Shown here one piece after another: positions 16,854 through 26,283 of a stretch of DNA of 40,836 bases. Origin of the DNA: CAZUGA01 sp964619885. GTDB taxonomy: Bacteria; Pseudomonadota; Gammaproteobacteria; Methylococcales; UBA1147. The translations under genes were made by a program, and so were the position numbers. Position 1 is the stretch's first letter. Every line of letters begins with the position of its first letter. Where the stretch lies: positions 1 through 40,836 of the forward strand of contig CAZUGA010000041.1 in the NCBI GenBank assembly GCA_964619885.1, written 5' to 3'. The notes below the pieces were generated by a model. The model made no database searches. It worked only from the letters and a program-made list of their open reading frames with translations, and was not told the origin of the DNA.

Positions 16854-18058
16854 TGTCTAAATTAAGAACATTTTTAGATGATCTTCACCCTCATTTCACC
16901 AAGGGCGGTAAATTCGAAAGGTATTACGGCCTGTATGAAATGGTCGATACTTTTATTTATACCCCTTCGGAGGTCACCAAGGGTAGTACCCACGTCCGTG
17001 ATGGGATAGATTTAAAGCGCACTATGACCTATGTCGTAATCGCAACGTCTTTCTGCGTATTGATGGCATGGTACAACACCGGTTACCAAGCCAATTTAGC
17101 CATGGCCCAATTGGGTATAGATACGGTAAGTAACTGGCGTGGGATATTTTTGAACTGGGTAGGTTATAGTTCGAGCAACCCGATTGCCTGCTTATTGCAC
17201 GGCGCAATGTATTTTTTGCCTATTTATCTGATGACGCTTGCCGTTGGGGGTATTTGGGAAGTTATTTTTGCGACGATACGCGGACACGAAGTCAACGAAG
17301 GGTTTTTGGTTACGTCGATGTTGTACTCGCTAATATTGCCACCGGATATTGCATTGTGGCAGGTCGCATTGGGTATATCCTTCGGTGTCGTGATTGGTAA
17401 GGAAGTATTTGGCGGAACCGGAAAAAACTTCTTGAATCCTGCTTTAACGGGTAGGGCATTTTTATTCTTCGCCTATCCGGCTTCGATGTCGGGCGATGCT
17501 GTTTGGACTGCGGTAGATGGATTCAGTGGCGCAACATCCTTGAGTTTGGCCGCCGCGGGTGGCGTTGATCTAATAGCTTCCAGCGGAATCAGTTGGATGC
17601 AGACCTTTTTCGGATTTACCCAGGGTTCGCTTGGCGAAACCTCAACATTAGCCTGTTTATTAGGCGCTGTTTTTCTTATTTATACCAAAGTAGCGTCGTA
17701 CCGCATTATCTTCGGTGTGTTTGCCGGTATGGTCTTGACTTCGCTGCTGTTCAATATTGTTGGCAGCGAGACAAATCCAATGTTTTCGGTTCCGGCGTAC
17801 TGGCATTTGACCATGGGCGGTTTCGCTTTTGGGATGGTATTTATGGCAACCGACCCCGTTACCGCCGCCAATACGGATACCGGCCGATGGATATTTGGTG
17901 GGCTGATTGGGGTTATGGTCGTATTGATACGTGTAGTTAACCCGGCGTTTCCTGAGGGGATGATGCTTTCGATATTATTCGCCAATATGTTTGCGCCGAT
18001 CATCGATTATTTTGTAGTTCAGGCAAATATCAGACGGCGGAACAAACGTTATGCATGA
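16853..18058 (+). CDS. nqrB: Na+-translocating NADH:quinone reductase subunit B
   Basis: NqrB is the large membrane subunit carrying covalent FMN and riboflavin and is central to Na+ transfer. About ten hydrophobic helices are apparent. The covalent FMN attachment threonine lies in FSGATSLS at about residue 228, matching the S-G-A-T acceptor motif used by ApbE. GTGKNFLNPALTGRAFLFFAYP is the conserved NqrB/RnfD core. Two adjacent ATGs exist (16850 and 16853); AAGGA at 16842-16846 is better spaced for 16853, which overlaps the nqrA stop by one base. Translational coupling with nqrA is likely. Confidence 0.96.
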   Translation: MSKLRTFLDDLHPHFTKGGKFERYYGLYEMVDTFIYTPSEVTKGSTHVRDGIDLKRTMTYVVIATSFCVLMAWYNTGYQANLAMAQLGIDTVSNWRGIFLNWVGYSSSNPIACLLHGAMYFLPIYLMTLAVGGIWEVIFATIRGHEVNEGFLVTSMLYSLILPPDIALWQVALGISFGVVIGKEVFGGTGKNFLNPALTGRAFLFFAYPASMSGDAVWTAVDGFSGATSLSLAAAGGVDLIASSGISWMQTFFGFTQGSLGETSTLACLLGAVFLIYTKVASYRIIFGVFAGMVLTSLLFNIVGSETNPMFSVPAYWHLTMGGFAFGMVFMATDPVTAANTDTGRWIFGGLIGVMVVLIRVVNPAFPEGMMLSILFANMFAPIIDYFVVQANIRRRNKRYA

Positions 18059-18926
18059 GGATAAAAACTTGAATAAAAGTGAATCCAGCACGTCGGCCGG
18101 AGTCTTGGCTGGGTTGGCCGGGAAAGCCAAGCCTTACGCGGATAAAATATTGGCTTTACCCAATGACAGCTTTCAGAAAACCATTGCAGTTGCGCTCGCG
18201 TTATGTATCGTTTGCGCGATTCTCGTATCAGGCTCGGCGGTCGCGTTGCGCTCAATGCAGAAAAACAACAAAGCGTTGGATATGAAAAAAAATATCTTGA
18301 GCGTGGTGGGTTTGTTGCAAGAAGATACCGACGTAGATGATGTGTTTAAGACGGTAGAGCAAAAGATAGTGGATCTGAAAACGGGTGAATATGTCGATAC
18401 TATCGATGCGGCAACCTATGATCAGCGAAAAGCGGCGAAAGATCCGTCGCAAAATCTGCGTATAGAGCCGCAGAACGATTTGGCGAGCATTAGAACTAGA
18501 GCCAAATATACCAAAGTCTATTTGCTGAAAGAGGCGGAACAGGTCAAAGCATTTATTCTTCCGGTCCACGGATACGGATTGTGGTCAACAATGTATGGGT
18601 TTTTGGCGCTAGAAAGTGATGGGCAAACCGTGATCGGTTTGAATTTTTATGATCAGGCGGAAACCCCGGGTTTGGGCGGTGAGGTGGTTAATCCAAATTG
18701 GCGGGCGCTGTGGAAGGGGAAGAAAGTCTATGACGCTAGCGGCACACCAAATTTGAAATTAATCAAAGGTACTGTCGACCCGAGCAGAGCAGGTTCGGAA
18801 TACCAGGTTGACGGGCTTGCAGGGGCAACGCTGACCAGTAACGGTGTAAGCAATTTGCTGCGTTACTGGATGGGCGCCCAGGGTTTTGCATTATATTTGG
18901 AAAAAATTAGGTCCGATAGAGGATGA
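18051..18926 (+). CDS. nqrC: Na+-translocating NADH:quinone reductase subunit C
   Basis: NqrC carries the second covalent FMN, on the periplasmic side. One TM helix (TIAVALALCIVCAILVSGSAVAL) precedes the FMN-binding domain. The acceptor threonine is in LAGATLTSNGV at about residue 260, and PGLGGEV is the conserved flavin-site loop. The protein has about 40 extra residues before the usual NDSFQKT-like start, rich in Ser/Ala/Lys. The ATG at 18051 overlaps nqrB by 8 bases. No internal ATG nearer the TM was found, so the extension may be real. Confidence 0.95.
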   Translation: MHEDKNLNKSESSTSAGVLAGLAGKAKPYADKILALPNDSFQKTIAVALALCIVCAILVSGSAVALRSMQKNNKALDMKKNILSVVGLLQEDTDVDDVFKTVEQKIVDLKTGEYVDTIDAATYDQRKAAKDPSQNLRIEPQNDLASIRTRAKYTKVYLLKEAEQVKAFILPVHGYGLWSTMYGFLALESDGQTVIGLNFYDQAETPGLGGEVVNPNWRALWKGKKVYDASGTPNLKLIKGTVDPSRAGSEYQVDGLAGATLTSNGVSNLLRYWMGAQGFALYLEKIRSDRG

Positions 18927-18930
18927 GCCT

Positions 18931-19608
18931 ATGAGTAGTGAAGTTAAAAAAGCCATACTTGATCCGTTGGTCGATAACAATCCGATAACCCTGCAAGTGC
19001 TTGGGATTTGTTCGGCACTGGCAGTAACGTCGCAATTGTCCACTGCATTGATTATGTGTTTGGCGCTGACCGCGGTGACCGCATGTTCGAGTGCATCGAT
19101 TAGTTTGATCAGAAACCATATTCCCGGCAGTATTCGAATTATCGTACAAATGACCATTATTGCATCTCTGGTGATCGTGGTAGATCAACTTCTGAAAGCT
19201 TTTGCCTACGACGTTAGCAAGCAACTTTCGGTATTTGTCGGCTTGATCATTACCAATTGTATCGTCATGGGACGGGCCGAAGCGTATGCGATGAAAAATC
19301 CACCACTTCAAAGTTTTTATGATGGTATCGGAAATGGCTTGGGTTACAGTTTGATATTGATAGTCGTCGCTGTCATTCGCGAATTGTTCGGTTCGGGAAA
19401 ATTACTCGGTGTCGAAGTGCTCCCGCTGGTACAAAACGGCGGTTGGTATGAGCCGAACGGGTTATTGTTATTACCACCCAGCGCATTCTTTATTATTGGC
19501 CTGTTGATCTGGGCCATCAGAACGTGGAAGCCGGTCCAGGTTGAGCGACCGGATTACAGTATCAACTCAACTGCCCACGGCGCTGATGTTCATTGGGAGG
19601 TGCATTGA
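18931..19608 (+). CDS. nqrD: Na+-translocating NADH:quinone reductase subunit D
   Basis: NqrD is a six-helix membrane subunit that, with NqrE, holds an iron centre across the membrane. MSSEVKKAILDPLVDNNPIT is the classic NqrD start. CSALAVTSQL and ITNCIVMGRAEAYAMKNPP carry the family's conserved cysteines. The ATG at 18931 follows AGAGGATGAG and lies 4 bases after the nqrC stop; the frame is open 45 bases further upstream inside nqrC, which I reject. 225 residues, normal length. Confidence 0.96.
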   Translation: MSSEVKKAILDPLVDNNPITLQVLGICSALAVTSQLSTALIMCLALTAVTACSSASISLIRNHIPGSIRIIVQMTIIASLVIVVDQLLKAFAYDVSKQLSVFVGLIITNCIVMGRAEAYAMKNPPLQSFYDGIGNGLGYSLILIVVAVIRELFGSGKLLGVEVLPLVQNGGWYEPNGLLLLPPSAFFIIGLLIWAIRTWKPVQVERPDYSINSTAHGADVHWEVH

Positions 19609-20216
19609 TGGAGGCTTATCTCAGCCTTTTTATAAAGGCGGTCTTTATTGAAAACCTGGCCTTGGCGTTCTTTTTGGGGATGTGTACCTTTCTTGCGGTT
19701 TCTAAAAAGATTTCTACTGCGTTGGGCTTGGGGGTGGCGGTGCTGGTCGTTCAGACTCTGACCGTACCGGCCAATAATTTAATCTATAACTATTTGCTCA
19801 AAGAAGGCGCCCTGTCATGGATGGGGTTGGGTGACGTCGATCTCAGCTTTCTTGCGTTATTGAGTTGCATCGGGGTCATCGCGGCTATGGTGCAAATATT
19901 GGAAATGATCCTGGATAAGTTCTTCCCGGCTTTATACAACGCCTTGGGTATCTTTTTACCATTAATTACCGTGAATTGTGCGATTTTAGGCGGTAGTCTG
20001 TTCATGATTGAGCGCGATTATAATTTTAACGAAAGCGTAGTTTATGGATTGGGAAGCGGCCTAGGGTGGGCGTTGGCGATAACCGCCATGGCGGGTATCC
20101 GGGAAAAATTGAAATACAGTGATATTCCGGAAGGACTGCAAGGCCTTGGTATTACGTTTATTACCGCGGGTTTGATGTCCCTGGGATTTATGGCTTTCTC
20201 CGGAATTCAACTGTAA
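19608..20216 (+). CDS. nqrE: Na+-translocating NADH:quinone reductase subunit E
   Basis: NqrE is the inverted-topology partner of NqrD, and its cysteines co-ordinate the shared iron centre. MEAYLSLFIKAVFIENLALA and FLGMCTFLAVSKK are typical, and PLITVNCAILGGSLFM holds the second conserved cysteine. The ATG at 19608 shares one base with the nqrD stop (TGATG) and follows a strong GGGAGGTG. 202 residues with six apparent helices. Confidence 0.96.
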   Translation: MEAYLSLFIKAVFIENLALAFFLGMCTFLAVSKKISTALGLGVAVLVVQTLTVPANNLIYNYLLKEGALSWMGLGDVDLSFLALLSCIGVIAAMVQILEMILDKFFPALYNALGIFLPLITVNCAILGGSLFMIERDYNFNESVVYGLGSGLGWALAITAMAGIREKLKYSDIPEGLQGLGITFITAGLMSLGFMAFSGIQL

Positions 20217-20227
20217 GGATTTTTTCA

Positions 20228-21448
20228 ATGCTTGAAGTCATTTTAGGTGTTTTACTCTTTACCCTAATCGTCATTGCCCTGGTATGCATCATTCTGGGAG
20301 CAAAGTCGCAATTGGTTGCGTCGGGTGAAGTGGCAATCATGATCAACGATGAAAAAACTATCCAGGCGCCGGTCGGTTCTAAATTACTAATGGCTTTGGC
20401 AGACGCACATCTTTTTGTGCCGTCTGCCTGTGGTGGTGGTGGAACCTGTGCCCAGTGTCGGCTTAAGGTATTTGAAGGCGGTGGTGAAATTTTGCCAACC
20501 GAAACCTCACTAATATCTAAGCGGGAAGCTTCTGAGGGCGATCGTTTATCGTGCCAGGTGACTGTCAAGCAAGATATGAAAATCCAGGTGCCGGAAGAGG
20601 TGTTTGGGGTCAAAAAATGGCAATGCACCGTCCGTTCGAATCGCAATGTCGCGACTTATATTAAAGAATTGGTCCTGGAACTTCCGGAAGGCGAAAATGT
20701 AGAATTTAGGGCCGGGGGTTATATACAGATCGAATGCCCACCGCATCATGTGGATTATTCCAATTTTGATGTTGAAGACCAATTTCGTGACGAGTGGGAC
20801 GGATATGATTTGTGGCGTTACGAATCCGATGTCAAGCACGAAACGGTTCGGGCTTATTCGATGGCCAACTATCCGGAAGAGCGTGGAATCATTATGTTAA
20901 ATGTACGGATCGCCACGCCTCCCCCGCAAGAACCGGAATCACCTCCAGGGATTATGTCATCGTACATATTTAACCTGAAAGCTGGGGATAATGTTACGAT
21001 TTCAGGACCATTCGGCGAGTTTTTTGCCAAAGATACCGGTCATGAAATGGTATTTATTGGCGGAGGCGCCGGTATGGCACCGATGCGATCGCATATTTTT
21101 GATCAGCTCGGCCGTCTGCAATCTAAACGAAAAATGTCGTTTTGGTACGGGGCACGAAGTAAAAGAGAAATGTTTTACGTCGATGATTTCGATCAATTGG
21201 CCGCAGAAAATGATAATTTCAAATGGAATTGTGCATTGTCCGATCCTCAGGAGGAAGACCAATGGCAGGGTTATGAGGGTTTTATACACGAAGTTCTACT
21301 GGAGAATTATCTTCAGGATCATCCTGCGCCGGAAGACTGTGAATACTATTTGTGCGGTCCACCGATGATGAACGTTGCTGTTATTAAGATGCTTCAGGAT
21401 TTGGGTGTTGAAGACGAACATATCATGTTGGATGATTTTGGCGGATAA
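20228..21448 (+). CDS. nqrF: Na+-translocating NADH:quinone reductase subunit F
   Basis: NqrF is the NADH-oxidising entry subunit. It has one N-terminal TM helix (about 3-24), then a plant-type 2Fe-2S ferredoxin domain with cysteines at 68, 74, 77 and 109 (SACGGGGTCAQC, LSCQV). The FNR-type reductase domain has RAYSMANYP for FAD, GGGAGMAPMRSH for NADH, and YLCGPPMMN near the end. LDDFGG is the usual C-terminus. 406 residues, standard length. It begins 11 bases after nqrE; its 3' end overlaps the chosen apbE start by 17 bases. Confidence 0.97.
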   Translation: MLEVILGVLLFTLIVIALVCIILGAKSQLVASGEVAIMINDEKTIQAPVGSKLLMALADAHLFVPSACGGGGTCAQCRLKVFEGGGEILPTETSLISKREASEGDRLSCQVTVKQDMKIQVPEEVFGVKKWQCTVRSNRNVATYIKELVLELPEGENVEFRAGGYIQIECPPHHVDYSNFDVEDQFRDEWDGYDLWRYESDVKHETVRAYSMANYPEERGIIMLNVRIATPPPQEPESPPGIMSSYIFNLKAGDNVTISGPFGEFFAKDTGHEMVFIGGGAGMAPMRSHIFDQLGRLQSKRKMSFWYGARSKREMFYVDDFDQLAAENDNFKWNCALSDPQEEDQWQGYEGFIHEVLLENYLQDHPAPEDCEYYLCGPPMMNVAVIKMLQDLGVEDEHIMLDDFGG

Positions 21449-22490
21449 GCGATTTCAAAGTCCTAGTTGGATAAAACGAGGGATATGCTGGAGCGTATTC
21501 CTCGTTTTTATTTGTAACGGGTGCAAAGATAGCCAGCCGGAAAAATTTGACTTTCAACAAATCGGAACGACGATGGGAACGACCTTTTCGGTCAAGATTC
21601 CTGTCTTGCCGGACAAAGTCGACCGTAAAGATTTGAAGGAAGGCATTGCCCAAATTCTTGACGGTATTAATCGGAAAATGTCTACTTACCTTAGCGATTC
21701 GGAACTTTCCCGATTTAACCAGAATCAATCCGTCGATTGGATTTCTGTTTCACCCGAAATGTTGGAAGTCGTCGTTGAAGCCCAACAAATTAGTCATCTT
21801 AGTAATGGCGCTTACGATATTACTATTGGTCCGTTGGTTAATCTCTGGGGGTTCGGACCTTCGGATACTGGGCAAAAAGTACCCGATGCCTTGTCGATTG
21901 ATGAATTGCTGCAGCAAACTGGAAGCAAATTTCTGGAATTTAGGCGGGAGCCGCACGCATTGCGCAAAAAGATGGCGTCGCTTTACCTCGATTTGTCGTC
22001 GTTGGCCAAGGGTTACGCGGTTGATCGTGTGGCGGCGTATCTGGAATCGTTGGGGATTAAAGACTTTTTGGTTGAGATTGGTGGTGAATTGAAAGCCAAT
22101 GGCCGCAAGCAGGATGGACAATTTTGGCGTGTAGCGGTAGAAAAACCAGATCCGGCGCAACGGAGTATCGGACAGGTTCTTGAATTGAATAACATTGCGG
22201 TTGCCACCTCGGGTGATTACCGGAATTTTTTTGACCAGGACGGTCAACGCTATTCGCATACGATTGATCCGAGGACAGGGAAACCGATTACTCATCGATT
22301 GGCCTCGGTTACGGTATTGAGTAATACTACGATGCGGGCGGATGGATTGGCCACTGCGTTTATGGTGCTGGGCCACGAAGCAGGAATGAGAATGGCTGAG
22401 CGAGAGCGAATTCCGGTTTTGTTTATCATTCAGACTGATCAGGGTTTTAGCAAGATTCAATCATCCCAATTTCCATCCGATACTAAATAG
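21432..22490 (+). CDS. apbE: FAD:protein FMN transferase
   Basis: ApbE transfers FMN from FAD to threonines of NqrB and NqrC (EC 2.7.1.180), in the periplasm. Motifs are intact: GTTMGTTFSVK, KMSTYLSDSELSRFN, YDITIGPLVNLWGFG, LDLSSLAKGYAVD, VEIGGELKANG, TSGDYRNF and HTIDPRTGKP. The N-terminus has a hydrophobic leader ending in FICNGC, a poor lipobox, so membrane anchoring by lipid is plausible but not certain. I chose the ATG at 21432, overlapping nqrF, because earlier starts add nqrF-coding sequence and no ATG lies closer to the leader. Its place in the operon matches its function. Confidence 0.94.
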   Translation: MILADKRFQSPSWIKRGICWSVFLVFICNGCKDSQPEKFDFQQIGTTMGTTFSVKIPVLPDKVDRKDLKEGIAQILDGINRKMSTYLSDSELSRFNQNQSVDWISVSPEMLEVVVEAQQISHLSNGAYDITIGPLVNLWGFGPSDTGQKVPDALSIDELLQQTGSKFLEFRREPHALRKKMASLYLDLSSLAKGYAVDRVAAYLESLGIKDFLVEIGGELKANGRKQDGQFWRVAVEKPDPAQRSIGQVLELNNIAVATSGDYRNFFDQDGQRYSHTIDPRTGKPITHRLASVTVLSNTTMRADGLATAFMVLGHEAGMRMAERERIPVLFIIQTDQGFSKIQSSQFPSDTK

Positions 22491-22498
22491 GTAAAAAT

Positions 22499-22675
22499 AT
22501 GACTCTGTTTATAATGACATTCGTATTAATGATTGGCGTCGTCGCAGCTATGGCTGTTGGCGTTATATTCGGACGGGACAGTATCAAAGGAAGTTGCGGT
22601 GGAGCCAAAAACGGTTCGTGCGTTTGTATACGTAAGTGCGCCAAAAAACGTAGATTGGAAATAACCGAACCTTAA
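22499..22675 (+). CDS. nqrM: Na+-NQR maturation protein NqrM
   Basis: This 58-residue protein was found by reading the sequence after apbE. One N-terminal TM helix (MTFVLMIGVVAAMAVGVIFG) is followed by GSCGGAKNGSCVCIRKC, whose cysteines at 33, 41, 43 and 47 match the four-cysteine pattern of NqrM (DUF539). NqrM is needed for assembly of active NQR, proposed to deliver iron to the NqrD/NqrE site. The ATG lies 8 bases after the apbE stop, with AGGTAAA as a weak ribosome site. The context at the operon's end is the conventional one. Confidence 0.93.
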   Translation: MTLFIMTFVLMIGVVAAMAVGVIFGRDSIKGSCGGAKNGSCVCIRKCAKKRRLEITEP

Positions 22676-22998
22676 CAAAGATTTTATCCATTCAAGAAAA
22701 AGCTTCTTGGGTCCAAAAATCTCAATAGATCCATTGCTAAGTATTAGAAATTAAACATCTAATACAAATATGTATGGCTTTTCTGTTGTTTATTTTGAAG
22801 ATCAACCTTTGCTGTCCAGAATGATTGGCCATCTTATTATTTCCCTTCAATGGTAACCGCTTGATGTCATTTTGGATGGGGCATCGTCGACGAAAAGCAA
22901 TTAATTACTCGAAAAAATGATAGCCTAGGTATATTCTAAGACGCGGAAGCTGATGTCGAAGAATTAACTGTGATCCAAGAACAATAAAGGGGGCGAAC
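22676..22998. other. intergenic region after the nqr operon
   Basis: This holds a small hairpin, CAAGAA (22693-22698) with TTCTTG (22704-22709), 18 bases after nqrM, without a T-run. It may mark the operon end. I see no gene. AGGGGG at about 22988-22993 is the ribosome site of the next ORF. Confidence 0.35.
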
Positions 22999-23394
22999 AT
23001 GCTAGCCAAAGCGAGCGTAAAAGACTACATGAGTTCTAATCTCATAACGTTTACACCGGAAATGGACGTTCTGGATGCGATCCAAAAACTGCTAAAAAAC
23101 CATATAACCGGTGCACCCGTGGTCGATGAGCATGGTAATTTGATTGGTACTTTATCGGAATCGGATTGTATGCAGGTGGTTGTTCATTCTGCTTATAATC
23201 AATCCAGAGGTGGAAAGATCTCGGATTATATGAGCAGTGACGTCATGACTGTTGATGTCGATGCGAGCATTGTCGATGTGGCCGAGCTGTTTGCCAAGCA
23301 CAGAATACGAAGTGTTCCTGTAGTTGACGACGTTGATATGGTCGGAGTGATCAGTCGTGTGGATGTACTGAAGGCTTTGGATTGCATGCGTTAG
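22999..23394 (+). CDS. CBS-pair protein
   Basis: This 131-residue protein is made almost entirely of two CBS motifs. The first spans about 7-60 (VKDYMSSNLITFTPEMDV, TGAPVVDEHGNLIGTLSESD) and the second about 74-129 (ISDYMSSDVMTVDVDAS, RSVPVVDDVDMVGVISRVDV). CBS pairs form a Bateman module that binds adenine nucleotides and acts as an energy or ligand sensor. With no fused effector, it must act on a partner, unidentified here. AAAGGGGGCG just upstream is a strong ribosome site. It appears monocistronic. Confidence 0.9.
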   Translation: MLAKASVKDYMSSNLITFTPEMDVLDAIQKLLKNHITGAPVVDEHGNLIGTLSESDCMQVVVHSAYNQSRGGKISDYMSSDVMTVDVDASIVDVAELFAKHRIRSVPVVDDVDMVGVISRVDVLKALDCMR

Positions 23395-23553
23395 CAGCGA
23401 TTGTGGTGTTGTGTCATTCGATTAAGACAAACCACTTCTTATCCGCAAGTGATTGGGCGTTTTGATGTGCGCTAGCTCACAGGGCAAATAAATATTGAAC
23501 AGGCATAGCTCTCGGTTGAAACGAAATTAGCGTGTTCTTGATGTGACGAAAGC

Positions 23554-25008
23554 GTGAACGATCGGACTATCTATTGGCACGATTACGAAACCTTTGGTGC
23601 CGATGCCAGACGTGATAGACCCGCGCAATTTGCTGGTCTTCGTACAAATGAAGATCTGCAAGTCGTCGGCGAACCACAGGTTGTTTACTGCAAACCGGCC
23701 GATGATTTTCTTCCACATCCAGAAGCGTGTTTAATTACCGGTATAACCCCTCAACTTGCGTTTAAAAAAGGTATTTGCGAGGCACAATTTATTGCCTCTG
23801 TTCATGGCGAATTGGCGCATCCGGGCACCTGTGGCGCCGGCTATAACAGTATCCGATTTGATGATGAAATCACGCGGCACTGCCTCTATCGGAACTTTTA
23901 CGACGTCTACGCGCGCGAATGGCAAAACGGTAATTCACGTTGGGATATTATAGATATGGTCCGCCTAACACGAGCGCTCCGTCCCGACGGGATAGACTGG
24001 CCTAGCGACAAAAATGGGGTGCCGTCTTTTAAATTGGAAAATATTTGTCAGGCTAACCAATTGGAGCACACATCGGCTCACGATGCGTTGTCAGATGTAC
24101 GAGCCACCATTGAGCTGGCTCGATTGATTAAGATACGGCAACCGAAGCTTTATGCTTATATTTATAAACAGCGCTATAAAAAACGGGTTTCGCAGCTGAT
24201 AACTCCGGGCAGTTATAATCCGGTCTTACACGTTTCCGGCCGTTTTCCGGCAAAAACAGGATGTTGTGCCGTAGTGGTGCCATTGGCCTGGCATCCGATT
24301 AATCAAAACCAGATTATTGTCTACGATTTGTCCAAAGATCCGGAACCGTTAATACAACTTAGCGAAGATGAGATCAAAGAAAGATTATTCACGCCCGCTC
24401 AGAATCTACCGGACGGCGTTGTTCGAATAGCGCTCAAGGGTATTCAGGTCAATAAATGTCCAGTTGTTGTTCCGTTAACCACAATGCGTTCGCAAGATGC
24501 TGATCGATTGCAAATTGACCTTGCGCTTTGCATGCGGCATTTGGATCTAATTAAGTCCAATTCAAATTTGACCAGTAAAATTGCCGGCGTTTTCGGTGCC
24601 CATCCGGATAATGCCCAAGATGATCCGGATTTGATGTTGTACAGCGGTGGGTTTTTTAATGATCACGATAAACGTCAAATGCTTAAAATCCGACAGGCAA
24701 AGCCAACAGAATTGGGCCAGTTGCGTTTGGAATTTCAAGATCGTCGTATGACCGAGATGTTTTTTCGATACAAGGCGCGCAATTACCCTCACGCTTTGAA
24801 TCAGAAAGAAGCCAAAGATTGGGAACGCTACAGATCTGCGCGATTACGAGATAGTAATGCTACTATTCAAATAGAGGACTATCGTGGGATTATTAATACT
24901 ATTCGCGAGAAGACAATATTGGATGCCAGACAATGTAACATTCTTGACCAATTGGAATCGTGGGCCGATAAAGTTGCCCCGTCTTGTGGCGGTTTAGCAG
25001 CATCTTAG
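23554..25008 (+). CDS. sbcB: exodeoxyribonuclease I
   Basis: ExoI degrades single-stranded DNA 3' to 5' and works in mismatch repair and recombination. The DEDDh catalytic residues align with E. coli at a constant offset of 5: D10 and E12 (WHDYETFG), D103 (YNSIRFDDE), H176 and D181 (SAHDALSDV). The SH3-like and helical C-terminal regions follow; 484 residues is close to the normal size. The start is GTG at 23554, preceded by GACGAAAG. It is a housekeeping gene, with no sign of linkage to the neighbours. Confidence 0.97.
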   Translation: MNDRTIYWHDYETFGADARRDRPAQFAGLRTNEDLQVVGEPQVVYCKPADDFLPHPEACLITGITPQLAFKKGICEAQFIASVHGELAHPGTCGAGYNSIRFDDEITRHCLYRNFYDVYAREWQNGNSRWDIIDMVRLTRALRPDGIDWPSDKNGVPSFKLENICQANQLEHTSAHDALSDVRATIELARLIKIRQPKLYAYIYKQRYKKRVSQLITPGSYNPVLHVSGRFPAKTGCCAVVVPLAWHPINQNQIIVYDLSKDPEPLIQLSEDEIKERLFTPAQNLPDGVVRIALKGIQVNKCPVVVPLTTMRSQDADRLQIDLALCMRHLDLIKSNSNLTSKIAGVFGAHPDNAQDDPDLMLYSGGFFNDHDKRQMLKIRQAKPTELGQLRLEFQDRRMTEMFFRYKARNYPHALNQKEAKDWERYRSARLRDSNATIQIEDYRGIINTIREKTILDARQCNILDQLESWADKVAPSCGGLAAS

Positions 25009-25112
25009 CGCAATAAGCTCGTGCGCAATCCTACAATGCCGGTATACTTGTCCATCGTAAAAATATCGTCGCCGGTATCGGCTTTGTTTTAGCTAAATAT
25101 GCATCTAAAAGT

Positions 25113-25850
25113 ATGAGTGATCGGTTTGCGGTGGGCTACGCCACCCATGTAGGCTGTGTGCGTGACCATAATGAGGATAATCACATTTGCCGTTCGGAAT
25201 TAGGTTTGTGGGTTGTCGCCGATGGTATGGGTGGACATGAATGTGGTGAAGTTGCTAGCGCGATAACGGTCGAGCAAATCGTCGCAGCCGTTGAACAAGG
25301 GAAGAGTTTAGAAGAATCATTGCACGAGGCACACACTGCTGTAGTGGATGCGGGACTTGCCGGAAAAGGTAAGCCGGGGATGGGTTCCACTGTCGTGGTA
25401 CTGCGGATAAATGACAATCGCTATGAAATAGCTTGGGTCGGTGATAGTCGAGTCTATCGCGGCAATCGTCAGGAGTTCGAAAAGCTAACGCGCGATCATT
25501 CGTATGTTCAAGAATTGTTGGATAATGATCTGATCGATGAGCAAGATGCCCGGATTCACCCGATGCGACACGTGGTTAATCAAGCCATTGGCAGTTCCAC
25601 AAACCAAGGGGTATTAGTTGATACGGTAGCGGGGACCTTCCAGCCGGAAGACACGTTTTTGCTTTGCAGTGACGGCTTGACGGACGAAGTATCCGATCAA
25701 GAAATTTTCCAAATATTGCGGGATAACATGGATCTGCAAATCACCGCAGATCATTTAATCAATGCGGCACTCGATAAAGGTGGTGCCGATAATGTGACCG
25801 TGTTGCTGGTAGGATCCCTGTATGATGATGAAACACGTCTAAAAATCTAA
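25113..25850 (+). CDS. PP2C-family serine/threonine protein phosphatase
   Basis: This 245-residue PppA/Stp-type phosphatase contains all metal-site motifs: RDHNEDN (D22), VADGMGGHECGE (D37), GSTVVVL, WVGDSRVYR, TRDHSYV, LCSDGLTDEV and ADNVTVLLV. It is soluble with no extra domain. It dephosphorylates Ser/Thr on proteins, usually opposing an Hanks-type kinase or an FHA partner, neither of which is in the window. The ATG has only a weak purine stretch upstream. It does not belong to the SpoIIE subfamily seen later at 33547-36246. Confidence 0.93.
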   Translation: MSDRFAVGYATHVGCVRDHNEDNHICRSELGLWVVADGMGGHECGEVASAITVEQIVAAVEQGKSLEESLHEAHTAVVDAGLAGKGKPGMGSTVVVLRINDNRYEIAWVGDSRVYRGNRQEFEKLTRDHSYVQELLDNDLIDEQDARIHPMRHVVNQAIGSSTNQGVLVDTVAGTFQPEDTFLLCSDGLTDEVSDQEIFQILRDNMDLQITADHLINAALDKGGADNVTVLLVGSLYDDETRLKI

Positions 25851-26283
25851 CAACTTATCCATCCGACTGCGACTTAAATATCGGTTCACCGTATAGTTGT
25901 CCTCATCTATGTCTACTCTCCTACTAGATAGAGAGTAATTTCTCGATCCTTTCGGTTTCATCATATCCCGCTAATTTATTGCGGTGTGTCGCATGAATCT
26001 ATCCAGCTGTTATTAGATATTCTCTGCGGGGTTAGTTTAATTGCTTCGAACTTGAGTGCGATTTTCTCAAAATCGTAGGTCTGAACTATTCTTATAGTTG
26101 TACTTTTGTCGAATTTGCAATCGATAAAGCATTGTGAACCTATCAGGCGATATTCGATTGGGCGCTAGAACCCATTCATTGAATTCAAAAATGATTTCAA
26201 AATAGTTCGATTATTCCTACAGACTAGGAACTGCAGAAAAGTGGATTCTACGTTGTGGGGAAAGAAAGCTTAATGCGGGAGTC
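25851..26283. other. intergenic region before the phosphorelay gene
   Basis: One hairpin is visible, ACTCTC (25915-25920) with GAGAGT (25931-25936) and a 10-base loop, about 65 bases after the phosphatase stop; no T-run follows. No gene seen. GGGAG at about 26277-26281 serves the ATG at 26284. Confidence 0.35.
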
